Positions 1 to 9,004 are shown, counted from the first letter of the stretch. The stretch: DNA of 64,000 nt from Candidatus Desulfofervidaceae bacterium (GCA_027064585.1 JAMOPI010000028.1:62001-126000), one strand, 5' to 3'. Notes: a model not told the origin generated them from the sequence alone. Translations and numbers: made by a program.

Positions 1-34
1 ATTCTTGTTTTTGTCAAGAAAGGATGAGAGGCCT

Positions 35-958
35 ATGCGGATTATTACTTCTTTAGACGAAATAGAAGCACCTTTTTTAAATGCCGTTGTGACGGTAGGA
101 AACTTTGACGGTGTTCACCTAGGACATCAGGCCTTGATGCAAAAGGTAAAGGAACGCACCAAGGACATAAATGGGACATCGGTTGTCTTTACCTTTGAAC
201 CTCATCCGGTGAAGGTTTTAAGAGGTAAGCATTTGCCCCTAATCACACCTTTTCCACGTAAGATGGAACTAATTGCCCAACAGGGAATAGAGATAGCCAT
301 ATGTCCTCCCTTTACGAAGGAGTTTGCTCAGATTGAGGCGAGGGAGTTTATCTGTGAGATTTTGATGAAAAAAATTGGTATGAAAGAAATGGTCGTTGGC
401 TATGATTTTGCCTTTGGCAAAAAGCGGGAGGGAAATATTGATACACTCAAAAAATGGGGGAGAGAGCTGGGGTTTAAGGTGTATGTAGTAGGACCTATTT
501 GTATTAATGGTATTATTGTCAGCAGCACCAAGGTGCGGGAACTCATCATGGCTGGAGAGATGGAAAAAGTGAAGGAACTTTTAGGTCGTTATTACCAGGT
601 AACAGGTACAGTTATTAAGGGGAAAGATCGGGGAGGACGGCTTTTGGGTATTCCCACGGCCAATTTGAAGCTGGTTAATGAAGTCTTTCCTAAAAATGGG
701 GTCTATGCGGTAGAGGTTATTTATGAAGACAAAGCCTATTTAGGGGTGGCCAACATAGGCTTTAACCCCACCTTTGGTGATAATGCCCTTTCGGTAGAGA
801 CGCACATTCTGGATTTTAACCAAAATATTTACGGGAAGGTCATTAGGGTCAATTTTGTTAAACGGCTTCGGGATGAAAAAAAGTTTGCAAACTTAAAGGC
901 CCTTAAAGCTCAAATTCAAAAGGACATTGAAGTGGCCAGAAGGGTTTTAACTGCCTAA
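35..958 (+). CDS. ribF: Bifunctional riboflavin kinase / FAD synthetase
   Basis: Phosphorylates riboflavin to FMN and adenylylates FMN to FAD in the cytoplasm. The N-terminal FAD-synthetase half carries the nucleotidyltransferase motif TVGNFDGVHLGH (about residues 20-32) and a later SSTKVRELI segment. The C-terminal riboflavin-kinase half carries GKDRGGRLLGIPTANL. At 307 residues it has the normal family length. The ATG at 35 follows the purine-rich AGGATGAGAG; an in-frame TTG at 5 would add ten residues that do not fit the family. It converges with hldD, the two ends overlapping by 4 bp. Identification is firm. Confidence 0.95.
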   Translation: MRIITSLDEIEAPFLNAVVTVGNFDGVHLGHQALMQKVKERTKDINGTSVVFTFEPHPVKVLRGKHLPLITPFPRKMELIAQQGIEIAICPPFTKEFAQIEAREFICEILMKKIGMKEMVVGYDFAFGKKREGNIDTLKKWGRELGFKVYVVGPICINGIIVSSTKVRELIMAGEMEKVKELLGRYYQVTGTVIKGKDRGGRLLGIPTANLKLVNEVFPKNGVYAVEVIYEDKAYLGVANIGFNPTFGDNALSVETHILDFNQNIYGKVIRVNFVKRLRDEKKFANLKALKAQIQKDIEVARRVLTA

Positions 959-1863
959 TCTATAAACCCTACGGCCTTCATATAATCCTTAACCGCCTCT
1001 TCAAATGTCCACTGCGGTTCATAGCCAAGCATTTCTTTGGCCAAGGTAAGATCAGCCTGGGTGTAGTCTTGATAAAAACCTACATAAGGGTTGTCTATAT
1101 ATTCAGGTTCATAATTGGTACCAAGCACCTGGTTTAATACCTCAATGATGCGATTAAAGGTAGTGGCCTTACCGCTGCCCACATTAATGATACAGCTCTG
1201 TTTGGCCTTTAAGGCAAGTAGATTAGCATAAACTACATCCTTTACATATACCTGATCCCGTTTCTGTTCACCCCACTTAAATATACGTGGCCTTTTACCT
1301 GACTTCATCTGCACGGCCAGCTGCCAGACCATAGAGGCCATCTTGCCCTTATATGCCTCCCTAGGGCCAAAGACATTGAAATAACGCAGTCCTACAATTA
1401 ATGAATCACTTACCTTCATATATTGTCTGGCAATACAATCGTCAATCCACTTGGAAAACCCATAAATATTGGCTGGATTGCCAGCCATATCCTCCTTTTG
1501 AGGACCGGGGATGTTACCATAAGTGCCGGCAGAAGAAGCATAGATAAAAGGACGCCTGTGTTTAACGGCAAAGTCCAAAAGCCGCCGAAAGCCTTCTACA
1601 TTAACCTGCATCATCAGCTTTTGATCCCGCACTGTCGTATCAGTAATGGCCGCCTGGTGAAAAATGACATCCACATTCTTAAACCAATTTAAATCTACGT
1701 TTAAAATATCTTCAGCAATAACATCACCATGAAAACCAAGTAAATTACGATAATCTCCGCTAGAAAAGTCATCAAGGACAATTACATCCCAACCCTTTTC
1801 CTGTAGGGTTAAGGCCAGATTTGAACCAATAAAACCTGCCCCACCACTCACCAATGCCTTCAT
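955..1863 (-). CDS. hldD: ADP-L-glycero-D-manno-heptose 6-epimerase
   Basis: Makes the activated L,D-heptose used in the LPS inner core, so it implies a Gram-negative envelope. It is an extended SDR with GGAGFIG at residues 7-13, SS at 110-111 and a Y134-x3-K138 pair. The segments GKMASMVW and YQDYTQADL match HldD better than UDP-galactose 4-epimerase. The start at 1863 is chosen because TGAGGAGG lies a few bases upstream; an earlier in-frame codon would add seven residues. It is last in a minus-strand run mqnB-mqnD-hldD. GalE-like activity is the main alternative. Confidence 0.88.
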   Translation of the reverse strand: MKALVSGGAGFIGSNLALTLQEKGWDVIVLDDFSSGDYRNLLGFHGDVIAEDILNVDLNWFKNVDVIFHQAAITDTTVRDQKLMMQVNVEGFRRLLDFAVKHRRPFIYASSAGTYGNIPGPQKEDMAGNPANIYGFSKWIDDCIARQYMKVSDSLIVGLRYFNVFGPREAYKGKMASMVWQLAVQMKSGKRPRIFKWGEQKRDQVYVKDVVYANLLALKAKQSCIINVGSGKATTFNRIIEVLNQVLGTNYEPEYIDNPYVGFYQDYTQADLTLAKEMLGYEPQWTFEEAVKDYMKAVGFID

Positions 1864-1876
1864 TTGTGCCTCCTCA

Positions 1877-2692
1877 TTATACAATTATACACATCCACAC
1901 ATCTACACTTTTACTTATCAATGTTTCTATCGCCTTTATCCCCTCTGGACCCAGGTCTAGGCTAAACTTATTTACATAAAGTGCAATGTGCTTTTTGATA
2001 ACTTCTTCCTCCAAATAACACGCATGCTTGCGCACGAAAGGCATCACCATCTCTGGATGTTTATAGGCAAAGAGAATACTCTTTTTTAGGCATTGCGTAA
2101 ATAGGGAAATGGTTTTTTCTGATAATGCTCTTTTGGCGACAATCCCTCCTAAGGGAATAGGTAGCCCTGTTGTTTTCTCCCACCACTCTCCTAAATCACA
2201 CACGGCCTTAAGTCCGTATTGAGGATAAACAAAGCGACCTTCGTGAATAATAAGCCCAAAATCTAGTTCTTTTTTTTGCACCTTGGGCATGATTTGGTCA
2301 AAGAGGCAGAAGGTAATTTGTTCTTCTTTTATCTTCGGCGCATAAAGCCTAAGCAGGGCATAAGCAGTCGTATAACGACCAGGGACAGCAATACGGGCTG
2401 AAGGAAGATCATTTAAGCAAAGCTCAGGCCGTGTAACAAGAAGCGGTCCACAACCTCGGCCCAAGGCTGCCCCCACAGGCAAAAAACAATATTCTTTACT
2501 TACATGCTTAAGCAAATGACAAGAAACTTTAGAAATGTCTAATTTCCCTTCTTGTACCAGACCGTTTAGTTCCTCTACATCGGCTATCGTGAGCTCAAAA
2601 GAAAAAGGGCATGCAATCAATCCATTAACCAGGGCAGCAAACATAAAAGTATCATTAGGGCAGGAAGAAAAACCAAGCTTTAAGGTTTCCAT
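1877..2692 (-). CDS. mqnD: 1,4-dihydroxy-6-naphthoate synthase (futalosine menaquinone pathway)
   Basis: Converts the cyclic de-hypoxanthine futalosine intermediate to 1,4-dihydroxy-6-naphthoate. The 271-residue periplasmic-binding-protein-like fold opens with the family hallmark SSCPNDTFMFAALV (about residues 9-22). The motifs DISKVSCH and GLIIHEGRF follow and match MqnD rather than MqnA. Its start lies inside the end of mqnB (13-bp overlap), so the two are translationally coupled and share a pathway. It indicates menaquinone respiration by the futalosine route. Confidence 0.92.
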   Translation of the reverse strand: METLKLGFSSCPNDTFMFAALVNGLIACPFSFELTIADVEELNGLVQEGKLDISKVSCHLLKHVSKEYCFLPVGAALGRGCGPLLVTRPELCLNDLPSARIAVPGRYTTAYALLRLYAPKIKEEQITFCLFDQIMPKVQKKELDFGLIIHEGRFVYPQYGLKAVCDLGEWWEKTTGLPIPLGGIVAKRALSEKTISLFTQCLKKSILFAYKHPEMVMPFVRKHACYLEEEVIKKHIALYVNKFSLDLGPEGIKAIETLISKSVDVWMCIIV

Positions 2693-3417
2693 AAAGCAGG
2701 CTCCTTAATAAGCTTTAAAAGCATAAGCTGACTGTGTTTGGCAGCCAGGTCTATGTTCCACTTACTCTTATCATATTCACCAAGCAAATTACTTATTCCC
2801 CGACATTCAAACCAGGGCAGATCATAAATAGTACAAATTTGCGCCACGGCCGCTCCTTCCATGTTTTCACAGATGGCCTCAGGAAAATGCCTTTTTAATG
2901 TATAAAGCCTCTCCTGACTACCAGTAGTGGCACTTACGGTTAAAAATGGCCCTTTTTTATAGCCTACGCCTTTGGGTAAAAAATTGGAGATAAGAGAAGA
3001 AATTTCTTTAACCTTCTTAGGCACTTCAAAGACATTATAAAATAGTGTTTTATGCTTTTGATATAAAGGCAGATTGATTTTTTCCAAAGAATGCCAACCA
3101 GCATCTGTGTAGGCCCCGGCCTCGGCCCAGATTTCGGACGTGGCCACAGCTATGTCGCCAATATTTAAGCCTGTCTGCGGGAATGCCCCGGCACAACCCG
3201 TAGCAAGGACAAAATCAAGAGAAAGATATTCAGCCAAAAGGGTAAGGGTGTAAGCGGCGTTTACAGCCCCTATCCCGGTCGTGGCGATAACCACTTCTTG
3301 CTTAAAAAATCTTCCTTGATAGAACTGCCTTTTGCCTAAGGAAAGGGTTTTTATGTTTTTTAAAAAATTAATTAATAAAGAGACTTCTTTTTCTACGGCT
3401 GCTACGATGGCTAGCAT
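2680..3417 (-). CDS. mqnB: Futalosine hydrolase
   Basis: Nucleosidase-fold enzyme that removes hypoxanthine from futalosine, the step before the later Mqn enzymes. The 245-residue product has ATTGIGAVNAAY and the C-terminal ENMEGAAVAQI motif, in which Glu-Met-Glu binds ribose as in MTA/SAH nucleosidases. The adjacent mqnD supports MqnB over a generic MTA/SAH nucleosidase. The ATG at 3417 starts the conserved MLAIVAAVEKE. Upstream in-frame codons would add 27 residues of unlikely sequence, although the ribosome-binding site here is weak. Confidence 0.88.
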   Translation of the reverse strand: MLAIVAAVEKEVSLLINFLKNIKTLSLGKRQFYQGRFFKQEVVIATTGIGAVNAAYTLTLLAEYLSLDFVLATGCAGAFPQTGLNIGDIAVATSEIWAEAGAYTDAGWHSLEKINLPLYQKHKTLFYNVFEVPKKVKEISSLISNFLPKGVGYKKGPFLTVSATTGSQERLYTLKRHFPEAICENMEGAAVAQICTIYDLPWFECRGISNLLGEYDKSKWNIDLAAKHSQLMLLKLIKEPALWKP

Positions 3418-3519
3418 GGTGGTATTATACCTGAGATAAACATGTTTGCAATAAAACAATTGAGGCTGTTTAAAAAAATGACCTATAGTCAACCGCATAA
3501 TTTTATATGATAAATTTGT

Positions 3520-3714
3520 GGAGACCTTTTTTCAAGGCCCAATTATAATTGTAGCGCCTCTGCTCGCTTAGCGGTCAAGGGCAAGCCCGAAAGGCGCAGC
3601 CTGCGGCTTTAGACCCAGGCCGGAGCGGACGCAGCGAGTGAAAACCCTTGACTGCCTAACGAGGTCTTGGTGTATAATTTCTTTAAGGAGAAAGGCCAAC
3701 AATTTTCAAACACC
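3520..3714 (-). repeat. Hairpin repeat copy A (second subfamily)
   Basis: This 195-bp non-coding GC-rich unit occupies the gap between mqnB and the hydrogenase protease gene. It contains the family core GGTCAAGG...CCCTTGAC, GCGAGCG-type words and an AATTATAATT block. Its ends (GGAGACCTTTTTTCAA and AATTTTCAAACACC) match copy D, not the 17-bp ends of copies B, C, F, G and H. The core looks like a fusion of the left flank of one hairpin with the rest of the other. It ends 47 bp before the next gene start. Confidence 0.75.
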
Positions 3715-3761
3715 ATCTTCTAGAGGTTGTTTATTCTGAAACAGACTGTTATAAAAGGAAT

Positions 3762-4295
3762 ATGCGTTTTTCAGATATCATTAAAGAAACTGCTCCCAGA
3801 GATTGGTCATTGGAAATGTTTAATAAACGGGTGCTTATCTTTGGTTGTGGTAACGTCCTCTTTGGCGATGATGGCTTTGGCCCTCAGGTAGTAGAATATC
3901 TAATGCAACACTATAAACTTCCTTCGGATGTCTATGCCTTGGATGTAGGTACCAGCATCCGCAACGTTTTGTTTGATCTTTTATTAAGCCCCCAGCGACC
4001 GCAAAGGTTGATCCTGATAGATGCTATTCAGATCAAGAACAAAAGGCCAGGGGAAATATTTGAAATTGACATAGATACATTACCACCAAGCAAAATACCT
4101 GATTTTTCTTTACACCAAGGGCCAACGGTAAACTTTTTACAGGAATTAAAAAGGTTAGGCCAGGTACAAATCCACATCGTGGTGGTGCAGGCAAAGGAAA
4201 TTCCAGAAATCGTCAAACCAGGGCTTTCAAAAGAAGTAAAGGCAGCTATTCCTAAAATGTGTCAGTATCTGAAGCAACTGTGGGAACTACCTTAA
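3762..4295 (+). CDS. Hydrogenase maturation protease (HycI/HyaD/FrhD family)
   Basis: Endopeptidase that trims the C-terminus of a NiFe-hydrogenase large subunit after nickel insertion. The motif GCGNVLFGDDGFGP holds the first metal-binding acidic residue. A second acidic site lies in LILIDAI and a histidine in FSLHQGP, so the usual metal ligands are all present. The 177-residue length is close to the family norm. AAAGGA precedes the ATG at 3762; a shorter start at 3819 (MFNKRVLIFG) is possible. No hydrogenase structural gene lies in the window, so the target is unknown. Confidence 0.88.
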   Translation: MRFSDIIKETAPRDWSLEMFNKRVLIFGCGNVLFGDDGFGPQVVEYLMQHYKLPSDVYALDVGTSIRNVLFDLLLSPQRPQRLILIDAIQIKNKRPGEIFEIDIDTLPPSKIPDFSLHQGPTVNFLQELKRLGQVQIHIVVVQAKEIPEIVKPGLSKEVKAAIPKMCQYLKQLWELP

Positions 4296-4651
4296 GGATT
4301 TATCCTAACAATCCTCCTAGATGTGAAAAGGCGTAATATGCCTCGTCCTTACCTGCCATCTCTGGCGATTCGGGAAAAAAGCAGACTAACGTTCTCTGAG
4401 TGCTGGGTACACATTACCCTTGGAATCTTTACCTTCATCTAGGCTCCCTAGGCACTTTTTTGTTTTACCTTCTTTATGTTCAATTGGCAATACTTAATTC
4501 TTAATTCTTAATAGTTGAAGATTAAATTGGCAAATACCGTTAGACCTTATTGTTTCTTTACCTGTGTCTGAAGTTGAAAGATAAAAACTTGAAAACAGGT
4601 AAAAGGTGTTGTATGCAATATATTGTATTAGTTATAAAAGGAGAAATTAAT
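4296..4651. other. Gene-free stretch, possible weak terminator, otherwise unexplained
   Basis: No open frame here resembles a protein. A short inverted repeat (CTAGG-ctc-CCTAG, 4439-4451) followed by a T-rich run could end transcription of the hydrogenase protease gene. The part from about 4321 to 4450 has a more even base composition than the AT-rich DNA that follows and contains small complementary segments (GGGTA...TACCC type), so an RNA gene is possible. It matches no RNA family that I recognise. Confidence 0.3.
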
Positions 4652-4904
4652 ATGGCTGTAGCTGAAAAAAAGAACACAAATGTATTTCCCACAAGAACTT
4701 TACCAAAAGTTACAGAAGAGGGCGAAGGCTGAATCAAGATCAGTGGCATCTATCGTAAGAGAGGCAGTAGAAAAATATCTGAATGAAAAAGAAGTTGTCT
4801 GGGAAAAAGATCCTTTGTTTAGTTTGGAAGGAATATTAGACAGTGAACTTACCGATTTAGTGGAAAATCATGATAGATATCTCTACGGAGAGAAAAAGCA
4901 ATGA
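4652..4904 (+). pseudogene. Ribbon-helix-helix (CopG-type) DNA-binding protein, frameshifted
   Basis: The ATG at 4652 has a strong AAGGAG site but its frame stops after 26 codons. The next frame from about 4680 encodes a typical ribbon-helix-helix domain (YFPQELYQKLQKRAK, then SVASIVREAVEKYL) to 4904. The frames join cleanly if the A7 run at 4665-4671 loses one A, giving a start like MAVAEKRTQMYFPQEL. This is either a one-base insertion, transcriptional slippage or a sequencing error. Such proteins are often antitoxins or plasmid-type repressors. No toxin gene is adjacent, and the 3' end overlaps the convergent siroheme gene by 22 bp. Confidence 0.7.
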
Positions 4905-5554
4905 CTTAAAATCTCTGCCCTAAATTGTTCTCCCAGTATTTCCTTAAGGAGTTTTTGTACCTTTTCCCAATTTTTATTTCTGATTTCTTTCAGTAACTCT
5001 GAATAAACTAACTTTTCTAAAATTTCCTGCCGTCTTTTTTGCCCTTCAATTCGTTTTTTTAACACCTCCCGCACCTGTCCAAGCAATTTAAGGAAAATGG
5101 CATATTCTTCTCCGAACTGTTTTTCTAATTCCAATCGCAGTTTTCTGGCCAAGGCTGGACTCTTGCCACTGGTAGAAATAGCAATAATTAAATCTCCTCT
5201 TTCTACCACCGAAGGAACGATAAAATTACACTTTTCTGGCTGATCTACAATGTTACACAAGATATTGGCGGCGTTTGCTTCTTGGCTTAAACGCAGGTTT
5301 AGAGCTTCATCATCTGTGGCCCCGATGAGTAAAAAGATGTCTTTAAGGTATTCACTTTTGTATTCAGGGCCTAAATAGCTTACTTGTCCTTCTTTTACGG
5401 CCTCTTCTAGCTCTGGCAAAAGCTCCCTTGCCACAACAAAGACCTTGGCCCCACAAGCGAGGAGACGTTTGATCTTCCGCCAGGCCACCTGGCCGCCACC
5501 AACAACAAGACAATTCTTCCCCCTTAAGTCTAAAAAAACTGGATAATAACGCAT
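4883..5554 (-). CDS. Precorrin-2 dehydrogenase / sirohydrochlorin ferrochelatase (siroheme synthase N-domain)
   Basis: Oxidises precorrin-2 to sirohydrochlorin with NAD and can insert iron to give siroheme. The 223-residue protein has the Met8/CysG-N Rossmann motif VVGGGQVAWRK near residue 18 and the conserved IIAISTSGKSPALARKLR segment of the second domain. There is no uroporphyrinogen methylase domain, as expected for a stand-alone enzyme in sulfate reducers. Siroheme is needed by the sulfite reductase at 46 kb. The start codon overlaps the glycosyltransferase stop by one base (TAATG), implying coupling. Confidence 0.9.
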   Translation of the reverse strand: MRYYPVFLDLRGKNCLVVGGGQVAWRKIKRLLACGAKVFVVARELLPELEEAVKEGQVSYLGPEYKSEYLKDIFLLIGATDDEALNLRLSQEANAANILCNIVDQPEKCNFIVPSVVERGDLIIAISTSGKSPALARKLRLELEKQFGEEYAIFLKLLGQVREVLKKRIEGQKRRQEILEKLVYSELLKEIRNKNWEKVQKLLKEILGEQFRAEILSHCFFSP

Positions 5555-6489
5555 TATCTCTTTTCCCTTATGAGATAAATTGGTTTTTCTTGGGTCTCAT
5601 GATAGGCTCGTATAATGAGCTCGGCAATGAGCCCTAGACTGATAAATTGTACCCCAATAAAGATCAGGAGAATACCCAAAAGCAAAAGCGGTCTTTGAGA
5701 AAGTTGAATATGATAAAAAAGCTTTAAAAAAGAAAGATACAGGCAGATGCAGAAACCAATAAAACTGGAAAGCAAGCCAGGTAAGCCAAAAAAATGCAGA
5801 GGCTTAGTGGAATAACTGAGTAAAAACTTAACGGTAATCAAGTCCAAAATGACCTTAAATGTGCGGGAAAGACCATACTTGGTTTGGCCAAATTGACGTG
5901 GGTGATGCCTCACTGGTATCTCGGTAATTCTAGCCCCTAAAAGGGCAGCTAGGGCAGGGATAAAACGGTGCATCTCTCCGTAAAGCCTTAGGTTTTTAAT
6001 AACCCATTTACGATAGGCCTTTAAGGAACAACCATAGTCATGGATTTTAACCCCCGTAATTCTACCGATGAGCCAATTGGCAATGCGAGAAGGAAGCTTA
6101 CGTTTAAGGGCCGCATCCTGACGATGCTTACGCCACCCACTTACCAAGTCATAACCCTCTTCTATCTTTTCTAGAAAACGAGGGATATCCGTTGGATCGT
6201 TCTGTAAATCGGCATCCATGGCAAAAACAATTTCCCCTTCTGCTTCGGCAAAGCCAGCGGCCATGGCTGCCGTCTGACCAAAGTTACGCGTAAACCGGAT
6301 GAGCTTTATGTGATCATCTTTCTCTTTTAACCGGCACAACACCTCCCAGCTTTTGTCTGTACTGCCATCGTCCACAAAGATGATTTCATACTCTTTTTTC
6401 AAAGAAGACAGCACGGCATGTAGCCTTTCATAGAGAAGAGGAAGGGACTCCTCTTCATTATAAACAGGGATGACCACTGAAATGTTCAT
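5554..6489 (-). CDS. Polyprenol-phosphate glycosyltransferase, family 2 (ArnC/GtrB/DPM type)
   Basis: Transfers a sugar from a nucleotide donor to a polyprenyl phosphate at the cytoplasmic membrane. The GT-A domain shows VVIPVYNEEESL at the N-terminus, VDDGSTD, and the DAD-type metal motif FAMDADLQNDP. Two hydrophobic segments near the C-terminus (about residues 230-255 and 265-290) anchor the enzyme. Length (311) and topology fit the ArnC/GtrB group. The sugar cannot be predicted. It is first in a two-gene unit with the siroheme gene, a pairing with no obvious logic. Confidence 0.88.
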   Translation of the reverse strand: MNISVVIPVYNEEESLPLLYERLHAVLSSLKKEYEIIFVDDGSTDKSWEVLCRLKEKDDHIKLIRFTRNFGQTAAMAAGFAEAEGEIVFAMDADLQNDPTDIPRFLEKIEEGYDLVSGWRKHRQDAALKRKLPSRIANWLIGRITGVKIHDYGCSLKAYRKWVIKNLRLYGEMHRFIPALAALLGARITEIPVRHHPRQFGQTKYGLSRTFKVILDLITVKFLLSYSTKPLHFFGLPGLLSSFIGFCICLYLSFLKLFYHIQLSQRPLLLLGILLIFIGVQFISLGLIAELIIRAYHETQEKPIYLIREKR

Positions 6490-6561
6490 GCGGCATTTCT
6501 AGCAAGTTAAAAGCCAATTGTCAATGTGATCTGAGGAGGCTGTTTGAAAATTGAACATTGA

Positions 6562-7033
6562 CCCAAAATCCGTGATTGATTTATGGTATTCTAAAAATTG
6601 ATGCATTTTCCTTTCTCCTTACTTACAGAAATTATACGCCAAGGCCTCGTTAGGTGGTCAAGGGTCTTCACTCACTACGTTCGTTCCGACCTGCCCTTTG
6701 GGCAGGCTGCGCCCTGCGGGCTTGCCCTTGAGCACACTCGGCCTTGGCCAAAAAATAAGTTGTGAAAGGAGAAAGGGAAAAGGGAAAAGAAAATTTCCTT
6801 TTTTCCTTCCAACCTCAAATAAAAAGTCAGCGCCGCAGCGAGCGGGGTCAAGGCTGGCCAAAGGCCACCCGTAGGGCTTGGCCTTGACCGCATGAGCGAG
6901 CGAAGGCGCTACAATTATGATTGGGCCTTGAAGAAAAGTAAGTATGCACCTTTCAGGTAACAGGTGTTTTTAAAAAAATTATTTGTTATAGCCTACTTGC
7001 AGTCTCTCTTGGAGGGCAAGCACAGATTTTAGA
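6562..7033 (+). repeat. Hairpin repeat copy B (full length)
   Basis: This 472-bp copy fills the gap between the glycosyltransferase and pdxA. The left end is CCCAAAATCCGTGATTG (6562-6578); the right end (7017-7033) matches its complement at 13 of 17 positions. Inside, in order, are a CCAAGGCC...GGCCTTGG-closed hairpin with GGTCAAGGG/CCCTTGA arms, an A/T-rich purine/pyrimidine palindrome, a GGTCAAGGC...GCCTTGACC hairpin flanked by GCGCC/GGCGC, and an AT-rich tail. Short open frames within it are by-products of the GC-rich arms. It ends 61 bp before the pdxA start. Confidence 0.85.
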
Positions 7034-7094
7034 CTTGTCTTTATTTACTTTCTCTGTTATTCTCTTTTTTAGCTCATTTGAAGGAGTGAATGTC

Positions 7095-8084
7095 ATGTCC
7101 CTACCAGTACTTGGTATCACCTTAGGGGATGTCTGCGGAATAGGGCCTGAAATCGTAATTAAGGCCCTTCAAAATGAAGAAGTTTATAGCCTTTGTCGGC
7201 CGATAATCATTGGAGATGAAATGGCCCTTAAAAAGGCAGCCCAATTGGTAAAGACGGAAATAAAAATTGTCCCTCCTTTATGGGAGAAGAAAACAGAGCT
7301 TGTTCCAGGCGTAGTTTCTTTATATTCTGTCTCTGCTTTAACAGAGACAGATCTACGCTACGGCCAGCCAACAAAGGCCGTGGGGAAAGCGGCCTTTGAT
7401 TATATTAAAACAGCCGTCTCTTTAGCCCTTGAAGATAAAATTGATGGTATTGTTACCTGCCCGGTCAATAAAGCAGTTATTAACGAGGCAGGTATTCCCT
7501 TTACAGGACATACAGAACTTTTGGCGGAACTTACCCAAACCAAGCGCTATGCCATGCTTTTGGCCGGAGAGAAACTAAAGGTAGCCCTGGTCACCATTCA
7601 TGTTGCCTTAAAAGAGGTACCAAAACTGATTAGTCAAGAAAAGATCCTAGACCTGATTGATCTAACCACCACCTTCTTTCAAGAAAAATTTAGTATTTCC
7701 CCTCGCCTTGCCGTAGCTGCTTTAAATCCTCATGCTGGCGAAGACGGTCTTATGGGCAGGGAAGAAATTGAGATCATTGCACCGGCTGTAAAGGCGGCTA
7801 AGGAGAAGGGATATAATGTAGAAGGCCCCTTTCCACCAGACACCGTCTTTTATTGGGCTAAAGAAGGAAATTACGATGTGGTTATCTGCATGTATCATGA
7901 TCAGGGCTTAATCCCCTTTAAACTTCTCCACTTTCGGGATGGGGTAAATGTTACCATGGGACTACCTATTATCCGCACCTCTGTAGACCACGGCACGGCC
8001 TATGATATTGCCGGCAAGGGCTTAGCTGATGAAAGTAGTCTCTTAGCCGCAATCAAAATGGCCGCAGAGATGATTCAAGGTTAA
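7095..8084 (+). CDS. pdxA: 4-hydroxythreonine-4-phosphate dehydrogenase
   Basis: NAD-dependent oxidation step of DXP-dependent pyridoxal phosphate synthesis. The 329-residue protein shows GDVCGIGPEI at the start, PFTGHTELLAE, and the C-terminal metal histidines in NPHAGEDG and YHDQGLIPFK. The ATG at 7095 is preceded by AAGGAGTG; an in-frame codon at 7035 would add 20 hydrophobic residues and would start right at repeat copy B. A PLP-requiring NifS-type enzyme lies 6 kb away, but no operon links them. It converges with galU with a one-base gap. Confidence 0.93.
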   Translation: MSLPVLGITLGDVCGIGPEIVIKALQNEEVYSLCRPIIIGDEMALKKAAQLVKTEIKIVPPLWEKKTELVPGVVSLYSVSALTETDLRYGQPTKAVGKAAFDYIKTAVSLALEDKIDGIVTCPVNKAVINEAGIPFTGHTELLAELTQTKRYAMLLAGEKLKVALVTIHVALKEVPKLISQEKILDLIDLTTTFFQEKFSISPRLAVAALNPHAGEDGLMGREEIEIIAPAVKAAKEKGYNVEGPFPPDTVFYWAKEGNYDVVICMYHDQGLIPFKLLHFRDGVNVTMGLPIIRTSVDHGTAYDIAGKGLADESSLLAAIKMAAEMIQG

Positions 8085-8085
8085 A

Positions 8086-8958
8086 TCACTCTTTGCCTAC
8101 AATTTCCTTCAAAAAAGCCTTAAACTTCTTTTTAAGCTTTGGATCCTTAAGTCCATAAGCTACATTTGCCTTAAGATAGCCCAGCTTATCTCCAGCATCG
8201 TAACGCTTGCCTTTAAAGGTGTAGGCATAAACACTGTTCATCTTGGCAAACCGATTTAAGGCATCGGTAAGCTGAAGCTCTCCTCCCCGGCCAAAGGGAA
8301 TGCGTTCCAAGATGTTAAAAATTTCCGGGGTTAAGATATAACGGCCGATAATACCTAAATCCGAAGGGGCTTCATCAATAGCAGGCTTTTCTATAAAGCT
8401 CCTGGCCCGATAAAGATTTTCCCTTATGGGTTCAGGATTGACCACCCCGTAACGAAATATTTCTTCTTTAGGCACTCGTTCTACGGCTACGACCGGCGCT
8501 CCTGTTTCCTCAAAAACTTCTATCAGTTGGCCAATACAAGGTTCTTCACTGTCTACTAAGTCATCAGGCAAAAGTACGGCAAAGGGTTCATCAAAGATAA
8601 GTGGCTTGGCACATAAGATGGCATGGCCCAAACCTAAGGGATGTTTTTGGCGTACAGAAATGATATTCATCATCTGTACAATATCCTTGACAATGGCCAA
8701 AATCTCTCTCTTTCCCTTTTGCTCTAAAACTGTCTCTAACTCAAAGTCTGTATCAAAGTGATTTTCAATGGCCTCCTTCCCCTGACGCGTGATTAAAATA
8801 ATATCTTCTATCCCGCTTGCCAAACATTCTTCTACGATATACTGAATGAGGGGCTTATCCACTACCGGTAACATTTCTTTAGGCACAGACTTAGATGCCG
8901 GCAAAATCCGTGTTCCTAAACCAGCTACTGGGATGACGGCCTTCTTAACTTTTTTCAT
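8086..8958 (-). CDS. galU: UTP-glucose-1-phosphate uridylyltransferase
   Basis: Makes UDP-glucose for glycan and LPS synthesis. The 290-residue protein opens with AVIPVAGLGTRILPASK, the nucleotide-binding signature, and has LPDDLVDSEEP (metal-binding Asp) and FIEKP. Length is typical. An AAGGATGGGG stretch precedes the ATG. It has its own upstream region, shared divergently with the membrane protein at 9077, which contains a perfect inverted repeat at 9005-9021. Confidence 0.94.
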   Translation of the reverse strand: MKKVKKAVIPVAGLGTRILPASKSVPKEMLPVVDKPLIQYIVEECLASGIEDIILITRQGKEAIENHFDTDFELETVLEQKGKREILAIVKDIVQMMNIISVRQKHPLGLGHAILCAKPLIFDEPFAVLLPDDLVDSEEPCIGQLIEVFEETGAPVVAVERVPKEEIFRYGVVNPEPIRENLYRARSFIEKPAIDEAPSDLGIIGRYILTPEIFNILERIPFGRGGELQLTDALNRFAKMNSVYAYTFKGKRYDAGDKLGYLKANVAYGLKDPKLKKKFKAFLKEIVGKE

Positions 8959-9004
8959 GCTTTCCCCATCCTTTTTGCCAAAGGTTAAGATAGGAGAAAA
9001 AATT

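Noticed and set aside
6658-6893. Two overlapping Arg/Pro/Gly-rich open frames in repeat copy B (minus strand)
   Set aside because: They follow the GC-rich hairpin arms. A similar frame in copy F shares only what the DNA shares, and copies G and H do not keep a start or the frame.
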